NCBI GenBank assembly: GCA_964602595.1
Contig: CAZRRO010000007.1
Span: 225,531-289,530 of the forward strand
Direction: 5' to 3'
Source of the DNA: CAIWAH01 sp964602595
GTDB lineage: Bacteria; Verrucomicrobiota; Verrucomicrobiia; Limisphaerales; UBA9464
Length of the DNA stretch: 64,000 nt
A program made the position numbers and the translations under genes. The notes beneath the pieces are model-generated. The model was not told the DNA's origin, made no database searches, and worked only from the letters and a program-made list of their open reading frames with translations. Below, one piece after another: positions 50,323 through 59,807 of this stretch; the first letter of the stretch is position 1, and every line of letters starts with the position of its first letter.

Positions 50323-50715
50323 ATGAACGAACCTCCGGACGAATTCGCCGAGCGACGATCGGCCATCCGCTACTGGGAGCGGAAGCGGCTCTGGTATAAC
50401 GCCGCCCTGGTGGTCCCAACGATCCTGGGCCTTGCTCTCGGCGGTCTCGCGAACTCCCTGGATGACCTTCCGAGCAAAGTTGGCCTCAGTGGAATGCTCT
50501 TCGCGTTGCTGCTCCTGATCGTGGCGGCCAACTTGGTCTTCTGTCTCGCCTACGCGTTTGAGTTCTTCTGGGCCGGTCGCCGCGGACCGACGCCTCGGCT
50601 CCAGTTCGCTCGGCGGGTAGTCTTCGTCATCGGGCTATTGCTGGCCGCCGTGCTGGCGTTTGTTGGTGGCGTCAACTTGGCCTACCTTCCGGTGCACGGC
50701 TTTCGCGTCATTTAG
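50323..50715 (+). CDS. Small membrane protein
   Basis: A 130-residue protein of no recognised family with three membrane segments (NAALVVPTILGLALGGLAN, LSGMLFALLLLIVAANLVFC, and RRVVFVIGLLLAAVLAFVGG). The short N-terminal stretch is charged (DEFAERRSAIRYWERKRLWY). It lies between the TPR membrane protein and the ferritin-like/ATP-grasp fusion gene on the same strand, with gaps of 24 and 29 bases, so it is probably in one transcript with them. Confidence 0.65.
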   Translation: MNEPPDEFAERRSAIRYWERKRLWYNAALVVPTILGLALGGLANSLDDLPSKVGLSGMLFALLLLIVAANLVFCLAYAFEFFWAGRRGPTPRLQFARRVVFVIGLLLAAVLAFVGGVNLAYLPVHGFRVI

Positions 50716-50744
50716 CCCGGCGCCTTCAGCATCGCCATTCCCGC

Positions 50745-53081
50745 ATGGAACTCCATGACTTTGCCGAACACGTGCTCTTCGCGACGACGCTCGCGGACAA
50801 GCTCGCCTGTCCCGATGTGCTCACGGACGAACGGCCCGGGCCTGCACTCGCGGCCCCGGCCGAACCGGGGCGGCCGGCGGAACTGCGCTTCAAGCCGGCG
50901 GGCAGCGCCATGGCCGAGTTCGCGGGCCTGCACCGGCTCGACAACGCCACCGAGCGCGGGCGCCTGCTGCACTTCTTCGCCAACCACGAACTGCTCGCCA
51001 CCGAACTCATGGCGCTGGTGCTCCTCCGCTTTCCCGACGCGCCGGCCGCCTTCCGGCGGGGCGTGCTGCAGACGTTGCGGGACGAACAGGAGCACACCCG
51101 CCTCTACGTCGAGCGGATGCGCGCTTGTGGCCTGACCTTCGGCGAACTGCCCGTGAGCGGGTTCTTCTGGCGATCCGTCTCGGGCATGGCGAGTCCGCTG
51201 GACTACGTCGCCGGCCTGAGCCTGACCTTTGAGCAGGCCAATCTCGATTTCTCGCGCCACTTCGCGCAGGGCTTCGCCATCGTGGGTGACACGGAATCCG
51301 CTGCCCTGCTGGAACGCATCTACCGCGACGAGATCGGGCACGTGGCCTACGGCCTGAAGTGGTTCCGGCGCTGGAAGAATCCCGGCGAGAGCGATTGGGA
51401 CGCCTTCTGTCGCCAGTTGAAGTTCCCGCTCACGCCCCGCCGCGCGAAGGGTTTTGCGGTGAATGCCGCCGGCCGGCAGGCGGCGGGACTCGACGCGGAC
51501 TTCATCGCGCAACTGGACGTGTATTCGCAGTCCAAGGGCCGGACGCCGAACGTGTTTTGGTTCAACCCGCTGTCCGAAGCTGTCCTCGCGCAGGGCGGCT
51601 CGTTCACGCCGGGGAGAGTCCAGGCGGCGCTTGCCCGCGACCTGGCGGCGCTGCCGATGTTCCTGGCCCGGGAAGATGACGTGGTGCTGGTGCCGCGACG
51701 GCCGGCGGTGGGTTTCCTGAGCGGTCTCAAACAGGCGGGCTTTGCGTTGCCAGAGTTTGTGGAGATCGGTGCACAAAGCGCCCGTGACCGGGAAAACGCG
51801 GCAGCGTCTGGGAGCGCGGCGGCGGAGCAAGGCGAAGCTACCGCTGTGTCACCGGACCAAACTGGGGAACGCCCGGGCGCCCGTCCGGCGGCGGAAAGCG
51901 GTGGCAAGCCACCGCACTCCAAGACGCCGCCGCGTTCGCTTGCCCCGCTTCGCGAGCGCAAGCTGGGCCGGCTGCGTCCTTGGGCCTGGGGCCCAGACAG
52001 CCTGGAGTTCCTCGCGCCGCTGTTCGCGAATCTGTCGGGCGAAGTCCGACGTCCTGCCGAGTGCTTCAATCCCGCGCTCGCGGAACTTTACTCGAAGTCG
52101 TGGAGTGCGGATTTCCTACGGACTTGGCTGGGCGAGGGCGTCAACAAAGTAGGGCAGGCTGCTAGCCTGCCCCAGACGGAGGATCAAGAGGGCGGTCTAT
52201 CCGTCTGCCCTACGTCACTTTCCGCCTACCTTATCTCACCCAAGGATGTCGGGGTCACCGTGGACTCCATGCCCGACGCCTTGTCGGCGATCCGCAAGAT
52301 TCGCGACCGCGGTCACCATCGCATCGTCGTAAAACAGGCGCTCGGTCTGGCGGGCCAGAACGCCGTGCGCCTCTGGGAACCGGAACTCCTGCCGACGCAG
52401 CTCCTCTGGCTGGAGAACCTGTTCGCGCAAGGCCGGCGAGCAGTCGTGGAACCTTGTCTTGAACGGGTCGCCGACTTCTCGGTGCAGCTGGAGATGACCG
52501 CGAACGGGCTCGATTTGATCGGCTACGCCGGGCTCCTCAACGACCTGCGCGGACAATTCCAGGCGAACTACGCCGCGCCCGATTTCAGCCGGCGGCTGCC
52601 CGGCGCGGTCACCGACGCTTTCCGAGGCCACGGTGAGGCGCTCCGCCATCTGCCGCGCCTCTACCCCGAACTGCTTCCCCGGCTCGCCGCCGAACTGCGG
52701 GCGGTGGGCTTTCTCGGCCCGCTGGGCATCGATGCCTTCGTCTATCGCGACGCGGCCGGCCAGAGCCGGCTCAAGCCGATCGTCGAGATCAACCCCCGCT
52801 ACACGATGGGCCGGCTGACATTGGAGCTGATGAAACGGGTCGCGCCCGGGAGTCACGGCTGCTTTCGCCTGGTCAACCGGCCTCAATTGCGCGCGCTCGG
52901 GCAACCGGACTTTCCGGCGCTCTCGGCTGTGCTCACGCAGCGGGACCCTATCCGGTTGGAAGGCGAACCGGTTCCGCGCCTGCGGTCGGGCACCGTTTGC
53001 CTCAATGACCCGGCGCGGGCCGAAGTTTGCCTCGCAGTCTTCCAAGTGGGCGAACGTCCGCCGACCGGACCGGCTGTTTGA
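50745..53081 (+). CDS. DUF455 ferritin-like / ATP-grasp fusion protein
   Basis: A 778-residue fusion. Residues ~1-270 are a DUF455 ferritin-like helical bundle, with ligand-type residues in NHELLATE (81-87), DEQEH (113-117), FEQANLDF and DEIGH (195-199). From about 300 a pre-ATP-grasp fold leads to an ATP-grasp domain with IVVKQALGLAGQ (K530), VVEP, GIDAFVYRD and the catalytic KPIVEINPRYTMG (E681, N683, R685). Two palindromic elements are read in frame at residues ~352-397 and 469-490. The predicted reaction is ATP-dependent ligation coupled to a di-iron or ferritin-like domain; the substrate is unknown. Confidence 0.78.
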   Translation: MELHDFAEHVLFATTLADKLACPDVLTDERPGPALAAPAEPGRPAELRFKPAGSAMAEFAGLHRLDNATERGRLLHFFANHELLATELMALVLLRFPDAPAAFRRGVLQTLRDEQEHTRLYVERMRACGLTFGELPVSGFFWRSVSGMASPLDYVAGLSLTFEQANLDFSRHFAQGFAIVGDTESAALLERIYRDEIGHVAYGLKWFRRWKNPGESDWDAFCRQLKFPLTPRRAKGFAVNAAGRQAAGLDADFIAQLDVYSQSKGRTPNVFWFNPLSEAVLAQGGSFTPGRVQAALARDLAALPMFLAREDDVVLVPRRPAVGFLSGLKQAGFALPEFVEIGAQSARDRENAAASGSAAAEQGEATAVSPDQTGERPGARPAAESGGKPPHSKTPPRSLAPLRERKLGRLRPWAWGPDSLEFLAPLFANLSGEVRRPAECFNPALAELYSKSWSADFLRTWLGEGVNKVGQAASLPQTEDQEGGLSVCPTSLSAYLISPKDVGVTVDSMPDALSAIRKIRDRGHHRIVVKQALGLAGQNAVRLWEPELLPTQLLWLENLFAQGRRAVVEPCLERVADFSVQLEMTANGLDLIGYAGLLNDLRGQFQANYAAPDFSRRLPGAVTDAFRGHGEALRHLPRLYPELLPRLAAELRAVGFLGPLGIDAFVYRDAAGQSRLKPIVEINPRYTMGRLTLELMKRVAPGSHGCFRLVNRPQLRALGQPDFPALSAVLTQRDPIRLEGEPVPRLRSGTVCLNDPARAEVCLAVFQVGERPPTGPAV
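51798..51933 (+). repeat. Palindromic element inside the fusion gene (A)
   Basis: A 136-bp segment bounded by GCGGCAGCGTCTGGGAGCGC and the inverted GCACTCCAAGACGCCGCCGC (17 of 20 positions pair). It is translated in frame as an Ala/Gly/Pro/Ser-rich linker of about 45 residues. It looks like a miniature inverted-repeat element. Confidence 0.72.
52149..52213 (+). repeat. Palindromic element inside the fusion gene (B)
   Basis: A 65-bp segment with terminal repeats GTAGGGCAG and CTGCCCTAC. Inside are two perfect hairpins: GGGCAGGCT/AGCCTGCCC (9 bp) and CAGACGGA/TCCGTCTG (8 bp). It is read through as VGQAASLPQTEDQEGGLSVC plus PT. Confidence 0.8.
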
Positions 53082-53144
53082 GTCCCTGCCGGCAGGATGG
53101 CCTGCCGCTTGCCGCCCCGGCCGGCGCCTTTACCCTTCGCGCCC

Positions 53145-54215
53145 ATGCGCACCGAATCGCTTCAGTTTCTCGAAACGCTCGTCAATACGCCCAGCCCCGT
53201 CGGCCATGAGACCCGTGGGCAACGGGTTTGGCTGGATTACGCGGCCGCCTTCGCCGACGAGACCTTCAGCGATGCTTACGGCAATTGCGTGGCGGTCGGC
53301 AACAAGGGCGGTTCGCCGCGCATCATGCTGGCCGCGCACGCCGACGAGATCGCGATGGTGGTGAACTACGTCACTGACGACGGCTTCATCCATGTGCGCC
53401 GCAATGGCGGCATCAACCCCGCGATCACCCGGGCGCAGCGGGCGACCATCCATTCGCGCAACGGCCCGGTGCCAGGCGTGTTCGGCTCGGTCGCGCCGCA
53501 TCTGACCAAGGGCGACAACGACAAGAAGGAGCCCGCGATCCATGATCTGTTCCTCGACATCGGCGCCACCAGTCGCGACGAGGTGATGAAGCTGGTCCGC
53601 ATCGGCGACCCGATCACGCTGAACGACCGCTTCGAGCTGCTCCGCGGCGACCTGGCCGTGGCCCGCGCCTTCGACAACCGCATCGGCACCTGGGCGGTCG
53701 CCGAGACGCTCCGGCTCCTGAAGGACCACGCCGGCAAGTTCGCCGCCGAGGTCTGCGCCGTGTCGAACGTGCAGGAGGAAGTGGGGCTGCTCGGCGCCCG
53801 GCAGATCGCCTACACGCTCAAGCCCGACGTGGCGTTGGTCGTGGACGTTACCCACGCGACGGACTACCCGACCATCGACAAACGTCAGCACGGCGACATC
53901 CGGATGGGCAAAGGGCCGACGGTGACCCACGGCGGTTGCAACCATCCCGAGGTCGTGGCCCGCCTCGAAACCGTTGCGGCCAAGGCCGGAATCAGTCTCC
54001 AGCACGAGGCGATGAGCGCGACCAGCGGCACCGATACCGACGTGATCTTCTGGACCCGCGGCGGCATCCCCAGCGCGCTGATCAGCCTGCCCAACCGTTA
54101 TATGCACTCCCCGGTCGAGGTCGTCTCGCTGGCGGACCTGGAGAAGATTCCCGTGCTGATGGCGGAGTTCGTCCTGAGTGTGGCGAAGGGCGAGGAATTC
54201 AAGGTGCGGATTTGA
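53145..54215 (+). CDS. M42-family aminopeptidase
   Basis: A 356-residue cytoplasmic metallopeptidase of the M42 (glutamyl/endo-aminopeptidase FrvX) family. Seen are NTPSPVGHET, the first metal ligand segment AAHADEIAMVV, the catalytic/ligand NVQEEVGLLGA, VVDVTHATDYPT and the SGTDTDVIFW segment. The ATG at 53145 is preferred to the GTG-type opening at 53097, because residues before it are Pro-rich and not conserved. It starts 63 bases after the ferritin-like/ATP-grasp gene and precedes lgt on the same strand. Confidence 0.93.
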   Translation: MRTESLQFLETLVNTPSPVGHETRGQRVWLDYAAAFADETFSDAYGNCVAVGNKGGSPRIMLAAHADEIAMVVNYVTDDGFIHVRRNGGINPAITRAQRATIHSRNGPVPGVFGSVAPHLTKGDNDKKEPAIHDLFLDIGATSRDEVMKLVRIGDPITLNDRFELLRGDLAVARAFDNRIGTWAVAETLRLLKDHAGKFAAEVCAVSNVQEEVGLLGARQIAYTLKPDVALVVDVTHATDYPTIDKRQHGDIRMGKGPTVTHGGCNHPEVVARLETVAAKAGISLQHEAMSATSGTDTDVIFWTRGGIPSALISLPNRYMHSPVEVVSLADLEKIPVLMAEFVLSVAKGEEFKVRI

Positions 54216-54279
54216 TGGCGGAAACGAGCCGAACCCCGCCTTTCCAGCACCCGCCGCCGTCCCTACCGTTTCCGCGTCG

Positions 54280-55077
54280 TTGAAACCGATCCTTTTCCAG
54301 TTGGGGGACTTCTCCCTGCACACCTTTGGCCTCCTGGTCGCCCTCGGCTTCCTGGCGGGACTTTGGGTGGCGTCGCGTAACGCGGTCCGGGCCGGCTTCG
54401 GCCCGGAGTTCGTCTACGACCTCGCGCCATGGCTCATCATCGGCGGTTTGGTGGGAGCCCGCGCTCTCTACGTCGCGAGCTACTGGGAACGCGATTTCGC
54501 CGGCCGGCCCCTGGGTGAAATCTTCGCGGTCTGGCGCGGCGGGCTCGTCTTCTACGGCGGGTTGATCGGCTCCACTTTGGTCACAGTGTTCCGATTGCGG
54601 ATGCTTAAGCAGCCCGTCTGGCGCGTCGCGGACTGCCTCGCGCCCAGCATTGCCTTGGGCCATGTCTTCGGCCGGCTGGGTTGTCTCGCGAACGGCTGCT
54701 GCTACGGCCACGCCACTAACGTGGCTTGGGCAGTCCGATACCCGCCCGGGCACGAGACCTTCCCGGTTGGTGCCTTGTCGGGAATGGCCGTGCATCCGGC
54801 CCAAATTTATGAGGCGGCGCTGAACCTCGCGTTCTTCGGCGCGTTGCTGTGGCTGTTCCGTCGGCGGCGTTTCGACGGGCAGGTTTTCGCCGTTTACCTC
54901 ATCGGCTACGCGTTCATCCGCACGGTCGCGGAACTCTTTCGCGGCGACTACTCGCACCGATCCATGCCGCTCGCCGGCACCTTCACGCCAGGCCAGACCA
55001 CCAGCGCCGTGATCCTCGCCCTTGGGATTTCGCTCTGGTGGCTCCTGCGGAAACAGAAACTCCCGGTCCAATCCTGA
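54280..55077 (+). CDS. lgt: Prolipoprotein diacylglyceryl transferase
   Basis: Transfers diacylglycerol from phosphatidylglycerol to the lipobox cysteine of prolipoproteins in the cytoplasmic membrane. The 265-residue product shows the Lgt pattern: FSLHTFGLLVALGFLAG, IGGLVGARALYV, WRGGLVFYGGL, the signature GHVFGRLGCLANGCCYGHAT and VHPAQIYEAAL. TTG at 54280 is the probable start, as no ATG or GTG lies close to the first membrane segment. The RluA gene follows after 6 bases. Confidence 0.93.
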   Translation: MKPILFQLGDFSLHTFGLLVALGFLAGLWVASRNAVRAGFGPEFVYDLAPWLIIGGLVGARALYVASYWERDFAGRPLGEIFAVWRGGLVFYGGLIGSTLVTVFRLRMLKQPVWRVADCLAPSIALGHVFGRLGCLANGCCYGHATNVAWAVRYPPGHETFPVGALSGMAVHPAQIYEAALNLAFFGALLWLFRRRRFDGQVFAVYLIGYAFIRTVAELFRGDYSHRSMPLAGTFTPGQTTSAVILALGISLWWLLRKQKLPVQS

Positions 55078-55083
55078 CCCGCC

Positions 55084-56055
55084 ATGGCCGAAATCGACGT
55101 CTTCACGGTGGATGCCTCGCGGCCGACGGAGCGGATGGATCGTTACCTCACCGAGATCTACACGCAGTGTTCCCGGGGCGAAATTCAACGCCTGCTCGGC
55201 GAGGGGTGCATCAAGGTCAACGGCCGGCCGCCCAAGCCGACCCAGGCCCCACGCTGCGGCGATGTCATCGAGGTCCGCTGGCCGTCGCCCAAGAGCACGG
55301 AAGTCGCCGCCCAGGAAATCCCGCTCGACGTGCTCTTCGAGGACGGTGACCTGCTCGTCCTGAACAAGACGCCCGACATCGTGGTGCATCCCTCCGCGGG
55401 CCACGAGGACGGCACGCTGGTCAACGCGCTGCTCCATCACTGCGAGGGCGAGCTGAGCGGCATCGGCGGCGTGCAACGCCCGGGCATCGTCCACCGGCTG
55501 GACCTCGACACCAGCGGCTGCCTGGTCATCGCCAAGAACGATCATTCGCACCGGGAGTTGCAGGACCAGTTTGCGTTGCGGCGCGTGGAGAAGATTTACC
55601 AGTGCATCGCCTGTGGCTTTCCGAATCCGGCCGAAGGAGAGATCCGCACGTCCATTGCCCGGCACGCCAGCCACCGGAAGAAGATGGCGGTCGTGGAAGA
55701 TAACCGCCGGGGCGCCCGCCCGGCTTGGACTTCCTACCGCATCCTGGAACGGCTCAACGCGACGAGCTTCGTGGAGTGCAAACTGCACACCGGGCGCACC
55801 CACCAGATTCGTGTCCACCTCCAGCACCTCGGCAACCCGATCCTTGGGGATGACGTTTACGGCGGCCGGCCCAGCCTGCGGGTGAAGGAGGAAACCGGCT
55901 ACGCCGCCCCGCGCCAGTTGCTGCACGCCCGCCGGCTCGCGTTCCGGCATCCGCGAACCGGGCAGTGGCGTGAGTTTGATGCGCCCTTGCCGGACGACTT
56001 CAAGGAAGCCATCGCCCTCCTTCGGCCGGCGGTTGAAGGCGCCGGGAAAGGCTGA
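55084..56055 (+). CDS. RluA-family 23S rRNA pseudouridine synthase
   Basis: Isomerises uridine to pseudouridine in rRNA. The 323-residue protein has an N-terminal S4 RNA-binding domain (MDRYLTEIYTQCSRGEIQRL followed by LGEGCIKVNGRPPKP), the catalytic GIVHRLDLDTSGCLVIAK (the HRLDxxTSG motif with the catalytic Asp near residue 142), and the LHTGRTHQIRVHLQHLGNPI segment. It is RluD-like in architecture, but the target uridines cannot be told. It ends the forward-strand block, converging on uppS. Confidence 0.93.
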   Translation: MAEIDVFTVDASRPTERMDRYLTEIYTQCSRGEIQRLLGEGCIKVNGRPPKPTQAPRCGDVIEVRWPSPKSTEVAAQEIPLDVLFEDGDLLVLNKTPDIVVHPSAGHEDGTLVNALLHHCEGELSGIGGVQRPGIVHRLDLDTSGCLVIAKNDHSHRELQDQFALRRVEKIYQCIACGFPNPAEGEIRTSIARHASHRKKMAVVEDNRRGARPAWTSYRILERLNATSFVECKLHTGRTHQIRVHLQHLGNPILGDDVYGGRPSLRVKEETGYAAPRQLLHARRLAFRHPRTGQWREFDAPLPDDFKEAIALLRPAVEGAGKG

Positions 56056-56075
56056 ACCAAACCACGATAGGAAAG

Positions 56076-56108
56076 GCACGCCAGCGGAGCTGGAAACTGG
56101 GGGCGTGC
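56076..56108. other. Hairpin between convergent rluA-type and uppS genes
   Basis: GCACGCC (56076-56082) pairs with GGCGTGC (56102-56108), and an inner CCAGC/GCTGG stem lies within. It has no T-run on either side, so it is at best a weak bidirectional terminator in the 72-base convergent gap. Confidence 0.35.
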
Positions 56109-56127
56109 AACCCTGTTCCCGACGGGC

Positions 56128-56865
<738 letters not shown>

Positions 56866-56871
56866 GACGTA

Positions 56872-58140
56872 TCAGAGGAACATCGTCTGCTCCCGCCCCG
56901 GCCCGACTGACGCGATCTTCAGCTTGGCGCCCGACAGCTCCGCGATGGCCTTGAGGTAGGTGCGGCACTTCGCGGGCAGCTTCTTCCACTCGGTGATCTG
57001 GTCGGTCGGCGTGCACCAGCCCTCGAATTCGGCGAAGACGGGCTCCACCCGGGCGAGCTCTTCCAAGTCGTTTGGCAGGTGGTTGAGAGTCTTGCCGTCG
57101 AGGCGGTAGGCGATCACCACCTTGATGTTCTCGACCGTATCGAGGCCGTCCGTGTTGGTGATCGCGATCTCGTCAATGCCGTTGACCATCGTGGCGTGGC
57201 GCGTGACCACCGAGTCGAACCAACCGCAGCGCCGGGCGCGGCCGGTCGTGGAGCCGAACTCGCGGCCCATTCCGTGGAGCATGTCGGAGATCTGGGCGCT
57301 TTCGCTCGGGAAGGGCCCTTCGCCGACGCGGGTTGTGTAAGCCTTCATCACGCCGACCACGCGATCCATACGGTGGGGCGCGACACCGGAACCGGTGCAG
57401 GCGCCACCCGCGGTCGTGTTGGACGAGGTGACGTAGGGATACGTGCCGTGGTCGATGTCGAGGAACGTGCCTTGGGCGCCTTCGAAGAGGATGTGCTTGT
57501 TCTGCTGCATTGCCTCGTGGAGCAGCACCACGGTGTTCGTCACGTAGGGACGCAGGCGGTCGCCAGCGGCGCGGTAAGCGTCGTGGACCTTCTTGTAAGA
57601 CAGCGGCTTGGCGCCCAGCGCCTTGAGCACGGCGTTGTTCTCCTTGATGCGGTCCTTGAGCTTGGCGGCAAAACGCTCGGGGTTGATCAGGTCGATCATC
57701 CGTAGGCCGACGCGGGCCACCTTGTCACCGTAGGCGGGGCCGATGCCGCGCTTGGTCGTGCCGATCTTGTTCTTGCCCTTAAGCACCTCGCGCTGGGCGT
57801 CGAGCTCCCGATGGTAGGGCAGGACGAGGTGGGCCGTCTCGCTGATGAAGAACTTGCCCTCGACCTTCACGTTGAGTTTTTCCAGGCCGTCGAGCTCACC
57901 CACCAAGGCCACGGGATCCACCACGACGCCGTTGCCCACAACGTTGGTCTTGCCCTTCCAGAGGATGCCGGAGGGGATGAGGTGGAGGACGTATTTCGTC
58001 TTGCCCACCCAGACGGTGTGCCCGGCGTTGTTGCCGCCTTGGGTGCGGACCACGACGTCGGCCTGTTCGGTCAGGACGTCGATGATCTTGCCTTTGCCTT
58101 CGTCGCCCCACTGGGCGCCGACCAGAATCGTGTTGGCCAT
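56872..58140 (-). CDS. purA: Adenylosuccinate synthase
   Basis: GTP-dependent first step from IMP to AMP. The 422-residue product starts MANTILVGAQWGDEGKGKII, the P-loop region, and contains NNAGHTVWVGKTKYVLHLIP, GTTKRGIGPAYGDKVAR (the lid) and STTGRARRCGWFD. The ATG at 58140 fits family length. A hairpin-plus-T-run lies 18 bases upstream, which means transcripts starting in the 122-base leader must pass it. uppS follows after 6 bases. Confidence 0.96.
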   Translation of the reverse strand: MANTILVGAQWGDEGKGKIIDVLTEQADVVVRTQGGNNAGHTVWVGKTKYVLHLIPSGILWKGKTNVVGNGVVVDPVALVGELDGLEKLNVKVEGKFFISETAHLVLPYHRELDAQREVLKGKNKIGTTKRGIGPAYGDKVARVGLRMIDLINPERFAAKLKDRIKENNAVLKALGAKPLSYKKVHDAYRAAGDRLRPYVTNTVVLLHEAMQQNKHILFEGAQGTFLDIDHGTYPYVTSSNTTAGGACTGSGVAPHRMDRVVGVMKAYTTRVGEGPFPSESAQISDMLHGMGREFGSTTGRARRCGWFDSVVTRHATMVNGIDEIAITNTDGLDTVENIKVVIAYRLDGKTLNHLPNDLEELARVEPVFAEFEGWCTPTDQITEWKKLPAKCRTYLKAIAELSGAKLKIASVGPGREQTMFL

Positions 58141-58154
58141 GATTGCGTGACTTG

Positions 58155-58189
58155 GAAAACAAAACGCCCCGAACGGTAAATTCGGGGCG
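58155..58189 (-). terminator. Leader terminator-like hairpin of purA
   Basis: On the minus strand CGCCCCGAA pairs perfectly with TTCGGGGCG (arms 58181-58189 and 58165-58173) around a 7-base loop, followed by TTTTGTTTT. The T-run ends 14 bases before the purA ATG. The loop ATTTACCG is complementary over 8 bases to CGGTAAAT 16 bases upstream (58197-58204). Confidence 0.72.
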
Positions 58190-58191
58190 CT

Positions 58192-58238
58192 CCGGTATTT
58201 ACCGGGGGAACTTAGCGGAGCCGGAAATCCGCCGTCAA
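58192..58238 (-). promoter_or_regulatory. Candidate purA promoter and leader hairpin
   Basis: On the minus strand TTGACG (58233-58238) and TAAGTT (58209-58214) are separated by 18 bases, a possible sigma-70-type promoter. It would start transcription just before the small hairpin CCGGT-AAAT-ACCGG (58192-58205), which contains the segment complementary to the terminator loop. Confidence 0.4.
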
Positions 58239-58262
58239 TGCGACGGTTCGTCCCGCCGAGCC

Positions 58263-59663
58263 TCAGAAGGTCAGCGTCAGTTCCACGTAGCTGAAGACGG
58301 AATCGCCCTGGCGGGTCGCGTTGGGGGCGGTCTCCGCGAATCCGCCCGCGGCGAAATAAACCACGCCTGTGTCGAGCCGGAGGTTGCCGGGCAGCGCGTC
58401 GTAACGCACCCGGGTCTCCACCTGGTGCCCGACGAAATCGCCGGAGTTGCCTGTGGCGTCCCGCACCCCGGCGGCCGTCCAAGCGTCGCGGGCCGATTCG
58501 AGCCAGATCAAGCGATGGGTGGCCGAGAGCTCCAGGTTGGAGCGCGGCCGGACGGCAATCTGCCAGTCGGGCGAACGCAGGTTGGCCCGGGCGACCAATC
58601 CGTAGATGCCGGTCGGGCCAAACTCCCAGCGCCGCGCCCCGAACAGCGTGTCGAAACGTTCGTTCGAGCCATCCGAGGGGCTGTTGTCGCCGGTCGCCTC
58701 GGTGTAACGAACGCCGAGCCGGGGTTTCCAGGCGACGTCAAACGTGTGCCCCACGCCCGCGTGCAGCAGATGCGCCTCGTGATCAAGCACCGGCTCGTTC
58801 AGGCCCGCGCGGACCCGCGTGTCCCCGACCTGATAGGCGGCTTCCAGCTCGAAGTCCCATTTCCCCGCGGCCGGGTTGCGGAAGACGCGCAGCCCCGGCG
58901 TGTGGAGGCGGCGCCGCCGGCTGTCCGCGTCGGCATCCTCGTGCAATTGCTGCCAATAGACCTCGGACCGGATCCCTGGCCCCCAGGTGGGCAACGTGCC
59001 GTAGAGTCCCCAGAACTGCTGCCCGAAGCCCTGGGTGTCGGCGACGATCTCGTTGTCGAGCATCGAGGGGACGTCCGACGGTAACCGCTGCACGGGCAGG
59101 AACCAGAAGGCCCGGACCGAGCCGCCGCCGCGGGCTTCCCAGAGCCAGTCCACGCCCGTGAACGAATTGATCGTGTTCCGGAAGGCATTGCGGGCGACCA
59201 GCCGACGGTTGCCCAGGTCCAGCGTCTCGCGGCCGATCCGGACCGTGTTGGTGCCGCCGGGGATCAGGTCGCCGGCCTGCCAGCGGAGGTGCGCCTGGAG
59301 CACGTCCAATGCGTTGACCATCGTGGTGTCCAGCGGGCTGCCGGCGTCGGAAAGATACTGCCGCGCGTCGAGCACCTCAGTCACCAGTTGGACCGGTTCG
59401 GTGCGAAACTCCGCAGCAAGGCTCGTCCGAAACGTCAGCGCCTGGTCGCCGCCGATTCGCCCTGCGCGAAACTGGCCGTCCAAGGTTTCGTAACGCATGC
59501 GATATTCGCCGCCCAGCTTCAGCCAAGAGGGCAGATCCAGCGCCTTGCCGAGACGCCAAGGCACGGAAGCAGGTTCGGCCCCCAAGGTGGCGAAACAACA
59601 GCCCAAGGCCCAAAGACCCGACGCCCAGGGAAGGGGCGAACTCGTATGCATAGAAGTGGGCAT
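58263..59663 (-). CDS. Alginate-export-like outer membrane porin
   Basis: A 466-residue outer-membrane beta-barrel of the alginate_exp type. A signal peptide runs to about residue 30. Family segments follow: LKLGGEYRMRYETLDGQFRA, VQLVTEVLDARQYLSDAGSP, RIGRETLDLGNRRLVARNAF with TINSFTGVDWLWEARGG, and the C-terminal strand FSYVELTLTF ending in Phe, as expected for BAM recognition. The transported solute is unknown. It lies between ligA and purA on the same strand. Confidence 0.88.
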   Translation of the reverse strand: MPTSMHTSSPLPWASGLWALGCCFATLGAEPASVPWRLGKALDLPSWLKLGGEYRMRYETLDGQFRAGRIGGDQALTFRTSLAAEFRTEPVQLVTEVLDARQYLSDAGSPLDTTMVNALDVLQAHLRWQAGDLIPGGTNTVRIGRETLDLGNRRLVARNAFRNTINSFTGVDWLWEARGGGSVRAFWFLPVQRLPSDVPSMLDNEIVADTQGFGQQFWGLYGTLPTWGPGIRSEVYWQQLHEDADADSRRRRLHTPGLRVFRNPAAGKWDFELEAAYQVGDTRVRAGLNEPVLDHEAHLLHAGVGHTFDVAWKPRLGVRYTEATGDNSPSDGSNERFDTLFGARRWEFGPTGIYGLVARANLRSPDWQIAVRPRSNLELSATHRLIWLESARDAWTAAGVRDATGNSGDFVGHQVETRVRYDALPGNLRLDTGVVYFAAGGFAETAPNATRQGDSVFSYVELTLTF

Positions 59664-59807
59664 CGAACTGCCGTGAGCCGGGAAGCGTCAATCGGCGGTT
59701 TCGGCTCAACCCGGAATTGGGGACAACTGACGCATCGCGCGGAGTCGAGGAGTGCGAATATGGGGCACGCTGGTTCGCCCAATCCGCCCGTCTCGAAAGT
59801 CGCCGGG

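Noticed and set aside
54199..56079. 626-codon minus-strand ORF
   Set aside because: It is antisense to lgt and the RluA-family gene, both of which have full family signatures.
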